A DNA stretch of 60,361 bases from JAGMES01 sp023128035 (GTDB lineage Bacteria > Bacillota > Halanaerobiia > DY22613), in NCBI GenBank assembly GCA_030627905.1, contig DAOVRZ010000022.1:1-60361 (forward strand). The letters are read 5' to 3'. The notes beneath the pieces were generated by a model. It saw only the letters and a program-made list of their open reading frames with translations, did no database searches and was not told where the DNA came from. How positions within the stretch are numbered: position 1 is the first letter of the stretch; every line of letters begins with the position of its first letter. The position numbers and the translations under genes were made by a program. This document shows, piece by piece, positions 1-8,261 of the stretch.

Positions 1-63
1 AGCGAAAGACAGCATTTTCAACACTTCAAGCCAACTTGGAACAACTTTTATGTGTATTTTTAA
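1..63 (+). CDS. possible 3' end of an unrecognised plus-strand gene
   Basis: One plus-strand frame is open from the window edge to a TAA at 61-63, giving 20 residues that end in NNFYVYF. The other two plus frames also stay open for a while, so this could be chance. Its interest is position: it lies directly behind the abrupt end of the ABC-3C ATPase, where a foreign sequence would be expected if that gene was cut by an insertion. I do not recognise the peptide. Confidence 0.15.
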   Translation, partial: SERQHFQHFKPTWNNFYVYF

Positions 64-104
64 ATTAAAAGAAAAAATTAAAACAGTAAAAAACTTAATG
101 AGAT

Positions 105-860
105 TTAGTACGAATTTGTTGATTCGACTGAATAGTTACAATAATTCTTCAATATTGGCAAAAATCTTTCCTTTGCAATTTGAGTGACAGCTTTGTTTTG
201 CAATTCGGCTTTCTGTAACTTTTTAAGATCTTTTTTTAACGTATTAAGTTTAATAAGACTACTGTAATAATCCTGCTCTATTATTCCTGCAAAAACTGGA
301 AACTGCTCGATAACATCTTTGCGTTTATAATAATCTGAAAATCTGTAAAATAGCGCAAACTTACTAGCCATCAAATTTTGATGCTGAAACATATATGATA
401 TCATATTTCTAAGCGATGCTTTTTTATCTTTCCTACTCTCGTCATCAGTTTCCAAATTTGATACCTGCAAGCCAAGCTTATTCTCTATTGTATATTGTAC
501 CGTTTTAGACAGTACAAATGTTTTATCAGCAAAATAATTATAATCTAAGCTTTCAAATGAATAATCTACCTTTTCAGTAGCAATATACATTTTACCGCCA
601 TGTTTCCAATTTCTTCTCGCAATAATTAGAGAATAATTATCTATAACAAGTAAAAGACAGAAAAGATGACCAAATTCTGTAATCTTCCCCTTCGGGATGG
701 TAGATCTTGAACTACAAAGACAATAATCTATTATTTCAAGTAAAGCACTTTTACCGGTTTTTGAGTCACCTGTAATAATATTTACGCCCTGTTTAAAATC
801 GACAAACCGTTTTTCTCCCTTTTCATTAAAAATCACTATGGCACTTATATAGCTTTTCAT
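105..860 (-). pseudogene. truncated ABC-3C system Rad50-like ATPase (DUF3732-type)
   Basis: The 251-residue product starts like the ATPase of ABC-three-component conflict systems. An N-terminal beta-rich segment leads into a Walker A at residues 31-38 (GDSKTGKS), then helices ending in a charged coiled-coil start. Full-length relatives are SMC/Rad50-like proteins of roughly 600 residues with a C-terminal half carrying the ABC signature, Walker B and D-loop. All of that is missing here: the frame stops soon after ILKNYCN. The start codon overlaps the stop of the middle-component gene (ATGA at 857-860), so the operon structure is intact upstream. I infer that the gene was cut by insertion or deletion and is not a working ATPase. 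The family assignment is from sequence pattern and operon context. Confidence 0.7.
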
Positions 861-1351
861 GCAACACTCACCCCCAAGAAATTATCCAAATTATCGGTTG
901 AAGTCTTAGCGAGAATAACTCCTAAATAATAAGCCGCTTTCAGTGTTGCTCTTATATTACCATAATATTTGTCGTATTTATCCTTTTGCTTCAGTACTAT
1001 CATATTTCCAATTTGTATCTTTTCCTCATTTGACAATACTATAAGCGTCGTCTTTGTCAGTTCCTTTAACTCTTCAAAACGCTCCAAAAAACCAGATAAA
1101 TTCACCTTCCCCGATAATTTTAAGTTTTCATCTCCACCATAAGTACATTTTTTTCCAAACAGTGTATCAATTCGGCTTGTCTTATTTGCAGTTGATAGTT
1201 TATCCCTTGAGTCTTTATAAAGAATAATAGGCAAGACATAGAATATTAGTTTAAACTCAACCGGCGAACCATAACCCTCTAAAAAATTCTGAAAAATCTT
1301 TCCCATCAAAAATGGATTTAATGATAATATCTTCAAATATTTAATACTCAT
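857..1351 (-). CDS. ABC-3C system middle component
   Basis: A helical protein of about 164 residues with no catalytic motif. It sits between a nuclease-type effector and a Rad50-like ATPase, the position of the middle component (MC) in ABC-three-component systems. In those systems the MC is thought to link the ATPase to the effector. The N-terminal stretch (NPFLMGKIF, then LIFYVLPIIL) and a C-terminal YYLGVILA segment look like MC proteins. The ATG at 1351 is preferred over upstream ATGs because AGGTGA lies at a good distance. The frame overlaps the end of the effector gene by 11 bases and the start of the ATPase gene by 4, so the three are translationally coupled. Confidence 0.6.
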   Translation of the reverse strand: MSIKYLKILSLNPFLMGKIFQNFLEGYGSPVEFKLIFYVLPIILYKDSRDKLSTANKTSRIDTLFGKKCTYGGDENLKLSGKVNLSGFLERFEELKELTKTTLIVLSNEEKIQIGNMIVLKQKDKYDKYYGNIRATLKAAYYLGVILAKTSTDNLDNFLGVSVA

Positions 1352-2486
1352 TTTCATCACCTACATCCCAAGAAAAGTCTCCGCTTTCAACAATCTCATG
1401 TATCATCCCTTTTTGGAAAAAAGGTTGATTTGGATTAACCGATTGAAAAGGCGTTGCATCCCAAGCCATTGTACTACTATATAACTTTTTAGATTCTTTT
1501 ATTTGAACTAAACGGTCAGACCCCTCATGATCAATCCTCAATGTTTCTTTTGTATTTTGTAGTTTTTTTCCTAAATTATCTCTATAATTAGATAAATTTT
1601 TATTAAAACCAAGATTATTTCTGTAATATTTTATGATGGTCATATTAGTTCGCCAATAGTCCTTAATTGCTCTTGGTATCTGTTTATCATACTGAATTTT
1701 TTTTATTGCCTTCACAAATTCTTTGTCTTGATGTGCAGTTTCGATTTCAACACTAGGAATTAAATCTGCATATTCAATAGGTAATGGAGCCACATCAGGT
1801 TTCATAAATAATGACGATGTTTCCTGCAAAATCTGTTCAAAATCTTTATATGTAATCTCCCAGAAATGCGGTTCATTTTTTACCTTATCAACAATTATGC
1901 CAAGTAAAACTGCAATAAATTTTTCTCTATTCACTTCTGGAATATGTTTTATGTGTAAGCTAAAATCCTTATCAATTCGAGCAATTTGCACTTGCTTAGT
2001 TAAAATCTCAAACTTAGACAAAACATTTACTAATATACCTTCGTCATAGTTTTCAGAAAAGATCTCATTATATAACTTTCTAAAATCTTTTTCTCTATGT
2101 TTTACAACACTACCAATAGCTTTTATTGTTTTTAGTTTTTCAGAGCTGTTTTTATCATTCCAATTCATAAATAAAGAATTTTCCGTAATTTCTGAGGTTG
2201 TAAATAATATAAGTTGGCTGAAATCACTAATTCGATTATATTCTATAACCCAGTTTTTAAGGGTTTTCCAAATATCTATATCTCTCTCGCCAAGTAAATC
2301 ATTACCAATATGATGCTTTACTTCCATTTGAAAAGATGCGTTCTTAGAAATTTTGCTTACATCTCCGCAAACCTCAATTTGAATTCGCTCATTCTCATTC
2401 ATTTTAAAGCATTCTAAAAGTGCAATATAATACTGATAAATATCACCTAATTTTTTTAGGGTTGCATCGTTTTTAGCTCTATTCAC
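1341..2486 (-). CDS. ABC-3C effector with N-terminal PD-(D/E)XK dsDNA nuclease domain
   Basis: A 381-residue protein with a DUF4297/CAP4-like nuclease domain at the N terminus. GDIYQYYIALL (14-24) is followed by E38, D42 and the Q53-x-E55-x-K57 active-site motif (QMEVKHH). The rest is helical and would be the C-terminal domain that docks to the middle component. In ABC-3C systems the effector is held inactive until the ATPase senses invading nucleic acid or another trigger. The start is the GTG at 2486, which has GGAGGTG seven bases upstream. Longer reading through to 2564 would add an implausible hydrophobic leader without a ribosome site. The nuclease core looks intact although its partner ATPase is truncated. 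Confidence 0.65.
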   Translation of the reverse strand: MNRAKNDATLKKLGDIYQYYIALLECFKMNENERIQIEVCGDVSKISKNASFQMEVKHHIGNDLLGERDIDIWKTLKNWVIEYNRISDFSQLILFTTSEITENSLFMNWNDKNSSEKLKTIKAIGSVVKHREKDFRKLYNEIFSENYDEGILVNVLSKFEILTKQVQIARIDKDFSLHIKHIPEVNREKFIAVLLGIIVDKVKNEPHFWEITYKDFEQILQETSSLFMKPDVAPLPIEYADLIPSVEIETAHQDKEFVKAIKKIQYDKQIPRAIKDYWRTNMTIIKYYRNNLGFNKNLSNYRDNLGKKLQNTKETLRIDHEGSDRLVQIKESKKLYSSTMAWDATPFQSVNPNQPFFQKGMIHEIVESGDFSWDVGDENEY

Positions 2487-2775
2487 AAAAACACCTCCAT
2501 CATTTTTTATAGCTAAAACACACAAATTAGCCGTTAAAAGTATCAAAAATATAAAGCACATCAAAAAACCTAAAAAACTTCTGTATATAAAACCACTCTT
2601 TTATTTTCATATTTTATTCTTTAAACTTATTTATTAATTATTTAGGTAAAAAGCCCTATAATAATATTCGTCAATTTACATTAGTTTTCCTTCTTTTTTC
2701 ATTTACAAATACAAAATATCCCTTAGTATGATGTTGAAATATCGTCATTAACGTATATAAACGATCCAACAACGT

Positions 2776-2800
2776 AAAAAAACCAGATGCATTCATCTGG
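2776..2800 (-). terminator. intrinsic terminator after the DUF134 operon
   Basis: A perfect 7-bp stem (CCAGATG/CATCTGG, 2783-2800) is followed on the minus strand by a run of seven U. It closes the 6.2-2.8 kb regulatory operon. The rest of 2487-2842 is AT-rich and must hold the ABC-3C promoter, but I could not identify one firmly. Confidence 0.85.
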
Positions 2801-2842
2801 TCTTCTTTAGCATAAATAAAATTGTATTAAGCAATTTTTAAC

Positions 2843-3226
2843 CTACCCCTCTATAACACTCCCACACTCTGGACAATTCTCTCCACTACTCTCCTCAAAC
2901 TCTTCCTTACAATTTCGACAACGCATCTTCTTCCCAGCAAGCCGATAATCTCCACCTTCAAAGCGGATCGCTTTGCCCTGAATCAATGCATCAGCAACTT
3001 TCTTTCTAGCTTCCATCAAAATCCTTTGAAAAGTAGGACGGGATACCTGCATTCTTTTCGCACAATCTTCCTGCTGTAGTCCCTCCTGATCTTTTAAGCG
3101 AATTGCCTCAACCTCTTCAATAGTTACAACAACTTCTTCTAGATCACGCATTGGTATCCCAGCTGGTTTAAAATATTTAACTTCTGGAATATATTCTACT
3201 CTTCGTTCTTTCGGTGGTCTTGGCAT
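2843..3226 (-). CDS. DUF134 family protein: HTH plus C-terminal zinc ribbon
   Basis: The 127-residue product starts MPRPPKERRVEYIP, typical of DUF134. A helix-turn-helix follows at about residues 40-80 (LQQEDCAKRMQVSRPTFQRIL), similar to sigma-factor region 4. The C-terminal zinc ribbon has CxxC (CRNC) and a second CxxC (CPEC). DUF134 proteins are presumed DNA-binding regulators, often next to iron-sulfur or nitrogenase-related genes. The ATG at 3226 has GGGAG eight bases upstream, so I prefer it to the upstream TTG. It is the last gene of the DRTGG/CBS/PHP operon and may be its output regulator. Target unknown. Confidence 0.8.
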   Translation of the reverse strand: MPRPPKERRVEYIPEVKYFKPAGIPMRDLEEVVVTIEEVEAIRLKDQEGLQQEDCAKRMQVSRPTFQRILMEARKKVADALIQGKAIRFEGGDYRLAGKKMRCRNCKEEFEESSGENCPECGSVIEG

Positions 3227-3241
3227 CTCTTTCACTCCCAA

Positions 3242-3799
3242 CTAGAAAGTTAATCCCTTCTCCATCATATTCTCCAATCCCTCTTGAATATCCTTTCTAA
3301 CAAAATCCAACACCATTGGATGATTCAAAGGCACTCCTTCTAATTCTTCCCGCATCTCTTTAGTCGATAGATCATAAACAAGCTCGTCATATTGATGATG
3401 ATAGATAAAATCAATATCCGGTTTCCCTTGAATTAAAGTAATAATAGTTGCTTCAATATCACCAAGGGGGGCTCGGTCAATATGATTAAATCCAAATAAA
3501 GTCCTCACTGTAGTTCCTTTACCCACTTCGGATTGAAGTACCAGGTCGCCATCACAACGTTCTGCAGCAGCCTTAAAGAGGGGTAGTCCTAAACCTACCC
3601 GCCTGGTTGTCCTAGTTGTAGTGAAGGGATCAAGCACCTTCTCCATCATCTCATTAGACATACCGCAACCATTATCTTTTATCAGAATAATCATCTGATC
3701 AGTAGTGGTATTAATATCAATACTAATTCTAATCTCTTTCGCATCTGCTCGAATAGAATTTTGAACAATGTCTAAAATATGTAATGATAACTCCCGCAT
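3242..3799 (-). CDS. HATPase (GHKL) domain ATP-binding protein, anti-sigma/histidine-kinase type
   Basis: A 185-residue single-domain GHKL ATPase. The N box is ILDIVQNSIRA (9-19), the G1 box is DNGCGM (42-47), and the G2 region is GLGLPLF. The last roughly 80 residues form a short family-specific tail. There is no phospho-accepting histidine domain, so the protein resembles the kinase core of a histidine kinase or an RsbW/SpoIIAB-type serine kinase. Such proteins recur in the regulatory block that accompanies electron-bifurcating [FeFe]-hydrogenase genes in anaerobic Firmicutes. The start abuts the PHP stop codon, with GGAGG upstream. The substrate is unknown. The second HATPase of the operon is fused to CBS domains. 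Confidence 0.8.
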   Translation of the reverse strand: MRELSLHILDIVQNSIRADAKEIRISIDINTTTDQMIILIKDNGCGMSNEMMEKVLDPFTTTRTTRRVGLGLPLFKAAAERCDGDLVLQSEVGKGTTVRTLFGFNHIDRAPLGDIEATIITLIQGKPDIDFIYHHQYDELVYDLSTKEMREELEGVPLNHPMVLDFVRKDIQEGLENMMEKGLTF

Positions 3800-4537
3800 T
3801 TAATCTTCCCTCCAATAAAAGTTCCGCCCATTCTCCTTAAGGAGAGCTTTTTTTAATTCTGCAACTGTAGGTTCTTCCATTCTGAAAATAACCGAGCCAA
3901 GTAAATCTTTCAAAAAATGGGCATCGGCAGCTGGTATTAGCGAATACCCCTCTAAGAAAGGATGTGACTCATTATTTTTAAAATATCTTGGTGTTACTTC
4001 TAAAGCTGTAAATTCTAAATCAGGTGGAATAAAACCCAATTGGGTTAATATACTATTCCTCTGCCGATCAACATGAGCAGGATACACTAAACCACCTAAT
4101 TTTTCTACTTCTGCTACTGTTTCCTCAATCGAAAGGGAAGTGGAAATAACAAGAAGTCTATTTACTCGATCAATATAATCATCATTTATATCAGTTAACA
4201 ACTGTGGGCCAAAATAATCTTCATCATTCTCTATTGGTGGTAAATGGTTATATACAATCTCTTGCATAGCTAGTACCTGATCTAATGTATCGAAAATCGT
4301 CACAAGATGAACTTCTTCTCGCGTTTCGACCTCCATTCCAGGAAATATGTGTATATTATAATCTTCTGCTAATTGCAACATAATTGACATATTTTCCGCA
4401 GAATTATGGTCTGTAATGGCTAAAATCTCAATTCCACGTTTTTTAGCATTCTCTAAAATATTTAATGGTGTCATCAAAAGATCACCACAGGGAGAAAGTA
4501 CTGTGTGGACATGCATTTCTGCAAGGTATTCTTTCAT
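3800..4537 (-). CDS. PHP-domain metal-dependent phosphoesterase
   Basis: A 245-residue PHP (polymerase and histidinol phosphatase) protein. Metal ligands are visible in HVHTVLSPCGD (H9, H11), the TDHN motif (D43, H44), the GMEVET segment, PAHVDR and the closing AADAH. PHP proteins hydrolyse phosphoesters using a trinuclear metal centre. The substrate of this branch (YciV/TrpH-like or hydrogenase-associated) is not known. It sits between a DRTGG protein and a HATPase with gaps of 3 bases or none, so it belongs to the same regulatory transcript. Confidence 0.85.
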   Translation of the reverse strand: MKEYLAEMHVHTVLSPCGDLLMTPLNILENAKKRGIEILAITDHNSAENMSIMLQLAEDYNIHIFPGMEVETREEVHLVTIFDTLDQVLAMQEIVYNHLPPIENDEDYFGPQLLTDINDDYIDRVNRLLVISTSLSIEETVAEVEKLGGLVYPAHVDRQRNSILTQLGFIPPDLEFTALEVTPRYFKNNESHPFLEGYSLIPAADAHFLKDLLGSVIFRMEEPTVAELKKALLKENGRNFYWRED

Positions 4538-4540
4538 CTC

Positions 4541-4870
4541 TTAAATTCCTAGTGAATTGATTTTTCCTGCTATTTCATATATACCTTCATCTGTAGATAG
4601 TAATGTGATTCCTTCTTTTTCAGCTTTTTCGATTGTATTTTTATCAATTGGCATTCCACAAGCTACGATGATTGCGGCAAAATTTATTAATGAACCTACT
4701 GCAATGATATTTTGATGTGATTGAAGTGTAATCCACACATTTCCTTCTTGCCCATTTGCCATCACGTGACTTAAAAGGTCTGATATATATCCACCTGTGA
4801 CTTCCTGTTCTAAATCGCCACGAACAACTACCTTCATAGGTATTTTCTCCAATAATCCATTTATATTCAT
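4541..4870 (-). CDS. DRTGG domain protein (downstream copy)
   Basis: A 109-residue DRTGG-domain protein (KVVVRGD, ACGMP, LLSTDEGIYEIAGKI). DRTGG domains are alpha/beta modules found next to CBS domains and in phosphotransacetylase. They are thought to act as ligand- or protein-binding regulatory units. A second DRTGG protein opens the operon at 5850-6206. The two are paralogs with the same C-terminal pattern (age-identical LL.T... followed by E..G...). No enzyme motif is present. Confidence 0.75.
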   Translation of the reverse strand: MNINGLLEKIPMKVVVRGDLEQEVTGGYISDLLSHVMANGQEGNVWITLQSHQNIIAVGSLINFAAIIVACGMPIDKNTIEKAEKEGITLLSTDEGIYEIAGKINSLGI

Positions 4871-4897
4871 TTATGTCACCTCTTTTTTGAATTCAAC

Positions 4898-5842
4898 TTA
4901 GCATGTATAAATAATCGCTGTAACTATCGTTCCCTTACCGGGGGTCGATTCAATTTTCATCTCATCTGACCAACGCTTCATATTAAATAACCCCATACCA
5001 GCACCAAATCCTAATTCTCGGATCTGCTCAGTAGCAGTTGACCAACCGGGTTGCAAAGCTAATTCTATATCTGAAATTCCTGGCCCTTCATCTTCAAAGA
5101 CAATCTTAATAAACTCTGGATTAATCCACACCTTCATGATTCCTCTATAAGCATGGATTACAACATTTACTTCTGCTTCATAAGTAACAATTGCAACTTT
5201 GCGCATAAAACTTCCCGAATAACGATCCATTTTCGATAAAATTTGTTTTAAGTGACTTGAAGCTTCTCCTGCTTTGTTCAAATCCGAACCATCAAGTTCA
5301 TACTCTAATTTAACAACCTGGCTTTCATCATTTTCTAAATCTTTTTCAAATCCTTTCACCTTTTTCACTGTCGAACCTTCTTGTTGGAAGATCATATTTT
5401 CCTCAATGATCTGCAATAATTTAATCACAACATCACCAGGACTGATAATCCCTATCAGAATATTCTCTCCATTCACAACAGGAAAACGTCCAACCTTATA
5501 TCTTTTAAATTTTTTAAAAATTTCAATTATCGGCTGATCTACTCCTACAGAAACCACGTCTTTGGTCATAAACTGATCTATTTCAACATGCAGATCTTGT
5601 TTTTCTAGCCAACGAATAATATCATCAATACTAATAATTCCTATCAAATGATTCTCATCATTTACGATTGGAATACCTGATATTTTTTTTAAACGCATTA
5701 ATTCTTTAGCTTCTTTGACCTTCAAATCTTTCTTTAACGTAATTACATTATAAGTCATAACATCTTTCGCTTTTAAACCACTTGCCAATTTATAAAGAAA
5801 CGGTGAATCTAAATTACCAAACAAATCTCTGCTTTTATCCAT
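4898..5842 (-). CDS. CBS-pair sensor fused to anti-sigma-type HATPase
   Basis: About 314 residues. Two CBS motifs (AKDVMTYNVITL and FMTKDVVSVGVDQP) form a Bateman module expected to bind adenine nucleotides. A C-terminal RsbW-like GHKL domain follows, with N box VTYEAEVNVVIHA, G1 box EDEGPGI and G2 region GFGAGMGLFNMKR. The likely job is to couple cell energy or NAD(P)H state to phosphorylation or sequestration of a partner. I start it at ATG 5842, seven bases after the upstream stop, with AGGAAG as ribosome site. A longer TTG start at 5863 is possible. It is the central signalling gene of this operon. Confidence 0.85.
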   Translation of the reverse strand: MDKSRDLFGNLDSPFLYKLASGLKAKDVMTYNVITLKKDLKVKEAKELMRLKKISGIPIVNDENHLIGIISIDDIIRWLEKQDLHVEIDQFMTKDVVSVGVDQPIIEIFKKFKRYKVGRFPVVNGENILIGIISPGDVVIKLLQIIEENMIFQQEGSTVKKVKGFEKDLENDESQVVKLEYELDGSDLNKAGEASSHLKQILSKMDRYSGSFMRKVAIVTYEAEVNVVIHAYRGIMKVWINPEFIKIVFEDEGPGISDIELALQPGWSTATEQIRELGFGAGMGLFNMKRWSDEMKIESTPGKGTIVTAIIYTC

Positions 5843-5849
5843 CAAACTT

Positions 5850-6206
5850 TCACTTCCTTTCAAGACTACCCTTTATTCCATTCGCATATAATCGTCCACT
5901 GGCTTCAAATAATGGTAACTTGGTCATCAATAAAGGAATATTTTTTGCTTCTGCTAATTTTATTACTGATTGATCAGGTACTTTTCCACGCACAAAAATT
6001 ACTGCATTTAAATCCATCATCTCAGCAGTACGAATCACTTGTATTTGAGCCAAACCAGTTAAAAGCAAAGTATTCTCTTTTGTAAAAGCTAAAACATCAC
6101 TCATCAAATCTGCGCCACATGCAGTACTAATTTCCATGTTTAATCCTTCTTCATCACAAGCTAATAACTCTGCTTCTAATATTTCTGCAATATTTTTTAG
6201 TTTCAT
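5850..6206 (-). CDS. DRTGG domain protein (operon-leading copy)
   Basis: A 118-residue DRTGG-domain protein (starts MKLKNIAEILEAEL; ACGADLMSDVLAF; FVRGKVPD). It is the first gene of the regulatory operon, with AGGAGGG upstream of the ATG and a promoter at 6261-6290. The family is regulatory rather than catalytic. Paired DRTGG, CBS-HATPase, PHP and HATPase genes are a known neighbourhood of HydABC-type hydrogenases. No hydrogenase subunit is in this window. Confidence 0.75.
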   Translation of the reverse strand: MKLKNIAEILEAELLACDEEGLNMEISTACGADLMSDVLAFTKENTLLLTGLAQIQVIRTAEMMDLNAVIFVRGKVPDQSVIKLAEAKNIPLLMTKLPLFEASGRLYANGIKGSLERK

Positions 6207-6260
6207 TAATAACCCTCCTGATAGTCACGATTTTTATTTCATACATGTAGTTTTTAGTTT

Positions 6261-6290
6261 ATTATATTATAAATGTACCATGAAAGTAAA
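6261..6290 (-). promoter_or_regulatory. sigma-A type promoter of the DRTGG/CBS/PHP operon
   Basis: On the minus strand a perfect TATAAT (6261-6266) lies 18 bp after TTTACT (6285-6290), about 55 bases upstream of the first ATG. The -35 is imperfect. Confidence 0.55.
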
Positions 6291-6331
6291 TACCTTTTCT
6301 CAATTAGAAGCCATAATATGGTGAAATATAC

Positions 6332-6361
6332 AAAAAAAATGCCCACTATATATCAGTGGGC
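6332..6361 (-). terminator. terminator overlapping the SPOR gene stop codon
   Basis: The stem GCCCACT/AGTGGGC (6341-6361) is followed on the minus strand by eight U. The TGA of the SPOR gene (6353-6355) lies inside the hairpin, so a terminating ribosome would cover one arm. Confidence 0.85.
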
Positions 6362-6826
6362 AATAAAAACATCAACATAGCCGTCTTCTTTAATCTGTTT
6401 CTTTAAATCTTCCGCCTCTTTTCTAGTCTGAGAAGCTCTTAACTGAACTTTATAGGGAGGTCCTTCGGTGACAATTACACTCGGATATCCTTTTTCTAAC
6501 AATTCATTTTTCAAACGCTCTGCATTCACTCGACTATTAAATGCTCCAAGTTGAATTACATACAATCCATCCATCTGAGTCTGTTGAGTATAGTTACTTT
6601 CTGGAATGGTGATTGTAGTAAAATTATCATTTCCTTCTTCCTCTGGCTTCCCAGTTAATTGAATTTGATCTGTTATAGGTTCTGTTGAAGTAGGATCAAT
6701 AGTATCACGAGTAGCAAAATTGATTACAAAACTTCCAACAAAATAGCCACCAACTATTGCTACAAATGCCATAAGAATAACCCCGGCTATTAATGAGATA
6801 CTCGAGTTTCCATATTGCTGACTCAT
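6353..6826 (-). CDS. membrane-anchored SPOR domain protein
   Basis: About 157 residues. The N terminus is cytoplasmic and short, followed by one membrane segment (SLIAGVILMAFVAIVGGYFV), an acidic Thr-rich linker, and a C-terminal SPOR domain from about residue 80 (YVIQLGAFNSRVNAERL to VDVFIAH). SPOR domains bind denuded glycan strands of septal or spore-cortex peptidoglycan, so this is probably a cell-division or sporulation wall protein. I start it at ATG 6826, which has AAGGAAGTG upstream. The TTG at 6859 would add 11 charged residues. It follows folC by 91 bases. Confidence 0.8.
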   Translation of the reverse strand: MSQQYGNSSISLIAGVILMAFVAIVGGYFVGSFVINFATRDTIDPTSTEPITDQIQLTGKPEEEGNDNFTTITIPESNYTQQTQMDGLYVIQLGAFNSRVNAERLKNELLEKGYPSVIVTEGPPYKVQLRASQTRKEAEDLKKQIKEDGYVDVFIAH

Positions 6827-6917
6827 ATCACCACTTCCTTCTCTGTGGATTGTTCTCAAATAATATATATGCTGAAGGAATGGTGAATATTACTTTTGAT
6901 CATAAAACGACTATGGT

Positions 6918-8231
6918 TTATACTTTCGCCATCTTTTCTAAAAGTAACTCTCTAGCCTCCGCAACAGTATAAAAAGACCCTGTTATACAAATCAAATCCA
7001 AATCTTTTGCAATTGTAATACAATCATTTATAGCTACCTCAAAATTAGGTTTTAGTTCTATATCAACATCATTACTCTCAACAAATTGTGCTAACTCTTC
7101 AGCAGAACTTACACGAGAATTTTCATTTTGAGTAAAGATAATCTTTGTAGCGATTGGAGCCATTCTCTTAACCATTTTTTCAATATCTTTATCTCTTAGA
7201 ATACTCATCACCAAATAAAGATTGTTATAATTCTCTTTTATCCCTTCTAAAAATTGAGCCAATACATCGATTCCTGCAATGTTATGTGCTCCATCAAGCA
7301 GAATATAGGGTTTTTCTCCAACCAATTCTAATCGCCCGGGCCAGCTAACCTCACGCAACCCCCTGTAAATCTTCTCATCATCAACTTTTGAAAAATGCTC
7401 TTTTACCACATTCATAGTCTCAATGGCTAATACGGCATTACGAATCTGATGTTCCCCCAATAAAGCAAGTTCCAAATCAGGATAGGCTTTATCTCCTACT
7501 TTTAAGAAAAATCTTTGATGAGACAAATTTTGCTCAATATTTTTCCAACTAGCATTTGGTAGTGGTGTATAGAGTGGGGCATTTTTTAGCATTGCTTGCT
7601 TTTCTATTACTTCATATGCTTCTTTCTCCTCTACGCCTATAATTACGGGTGTATTATCTTTAATAATTCCAGCTTTTTCAAAGGCAATCTCCGCTAAAGT
7701 ATTCCCTAAATACTCCGTATGATCAAGTCCTATAGTTGTTATCACAGAAGCCAAAGGATTTATCACGTTGGTAGCATCTAATCTTCCACCTAAACCAACT
7801 TCTAATAGAACTACATCCACTTTCTTATAAGCAAAATAAGAATAAGCAAGCGCAGTGGTAATCTCAAAAAAACTAGGGCGTCCTAACTTAGGATTTTTTG
7901 TAATCTCTTCAACAATAGGTTTGATCTTTTTAATCATCAATTCCAGCTCTGTATCAGAAATAGGTGTTCCGTTATAACGCATCCGTTCACTAAAATGATG
8001 CAAATGTGGAGAAGAATAAAATCCAACATTGTATCCAGATTGATGAAAAATTGATGCCATCATTGCTGATGTAGAACCTTTTCCATTAGTTCCTGCCACA
8101 TGAATAACCTTGACTTTTTGATGAGGATTATCCAGTTTTTCTAAAATAGCTAAAATACGCTCATGACCTGGCTTAAAACCACCAGAAGCTTTAAATTTGG
8201 CGAAAGTATTGATATAATCCATATAGCTCAT
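6918..8231 (-). CDS. folC: bifunctional folylpolyglutamate / dihydrofolate synthase
   Basis: A 437-residue Mur-ligase-family enzyme. It adds glutamate to folates (ATP-dependent) and may also make dihydrofolate from dihydropteroate. The P-loop is HVAGTNGKGSTSAMM (44-58). The family motif SPHLHHFSERMR follows, then EVGLGGRLDATN and the second ATP/Mg site DHTEYLGNT. Length is normal for FolC. GGAGTG precedes the ATG by seven bases. The gene is followed by the SPOR gene and preceded by an amidohydrolase. That neighbourhood does not add to the function. Confidence 0.92.
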   Translation of the reverse strand: MSYMDYINTFAKFKASGGFKPGHERILAILEKLDNPHQKVKVIHVAGTNGKGSTSAMMASIFHQSGYNVGFYSSPHLHHFSERMRYNGTPISDTELELMIKKIKPIVEEITKNPKLGRPSFFEITTALAYSYFAYKKVDVVLLEVGLGGRLDATNVINPLASVITTIGLDHTEYLGNTLAEIAFEKAGIIKDNTPVIIGVEEKEAYEVIEKQAMLKNAPLYTPLPNASWKNIEQNLSHQRFFLKVGDKAYPDLELALLGEHQIRNAVLAIETMNVVKEHFSKVDDEKIYRGLREVSWPGRLELVGEKPYILLDGAHNIAGIDVLAQFLEGIKENYNNLYLVMSILRDKDIEKMVKRMAPIATKIIFTQNENSRVSSAEELAQFVESNDVDIELKPNFEVAINDCITIAKDLDLICITGSFYTVAEARELLLEKMAKV

Positions 8232-8261
8232 TATTGTTCACTCCAATTTTGTTCAGTATAT

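Noticed and set aside
2487..2564. N-terminal membrane extension of the ABC-3C effector from 2564
   Set aside because: The extension has no ribosome site, while GTG 2486 has GGAGGTG at ideal distance and starts at the nuclease domain.
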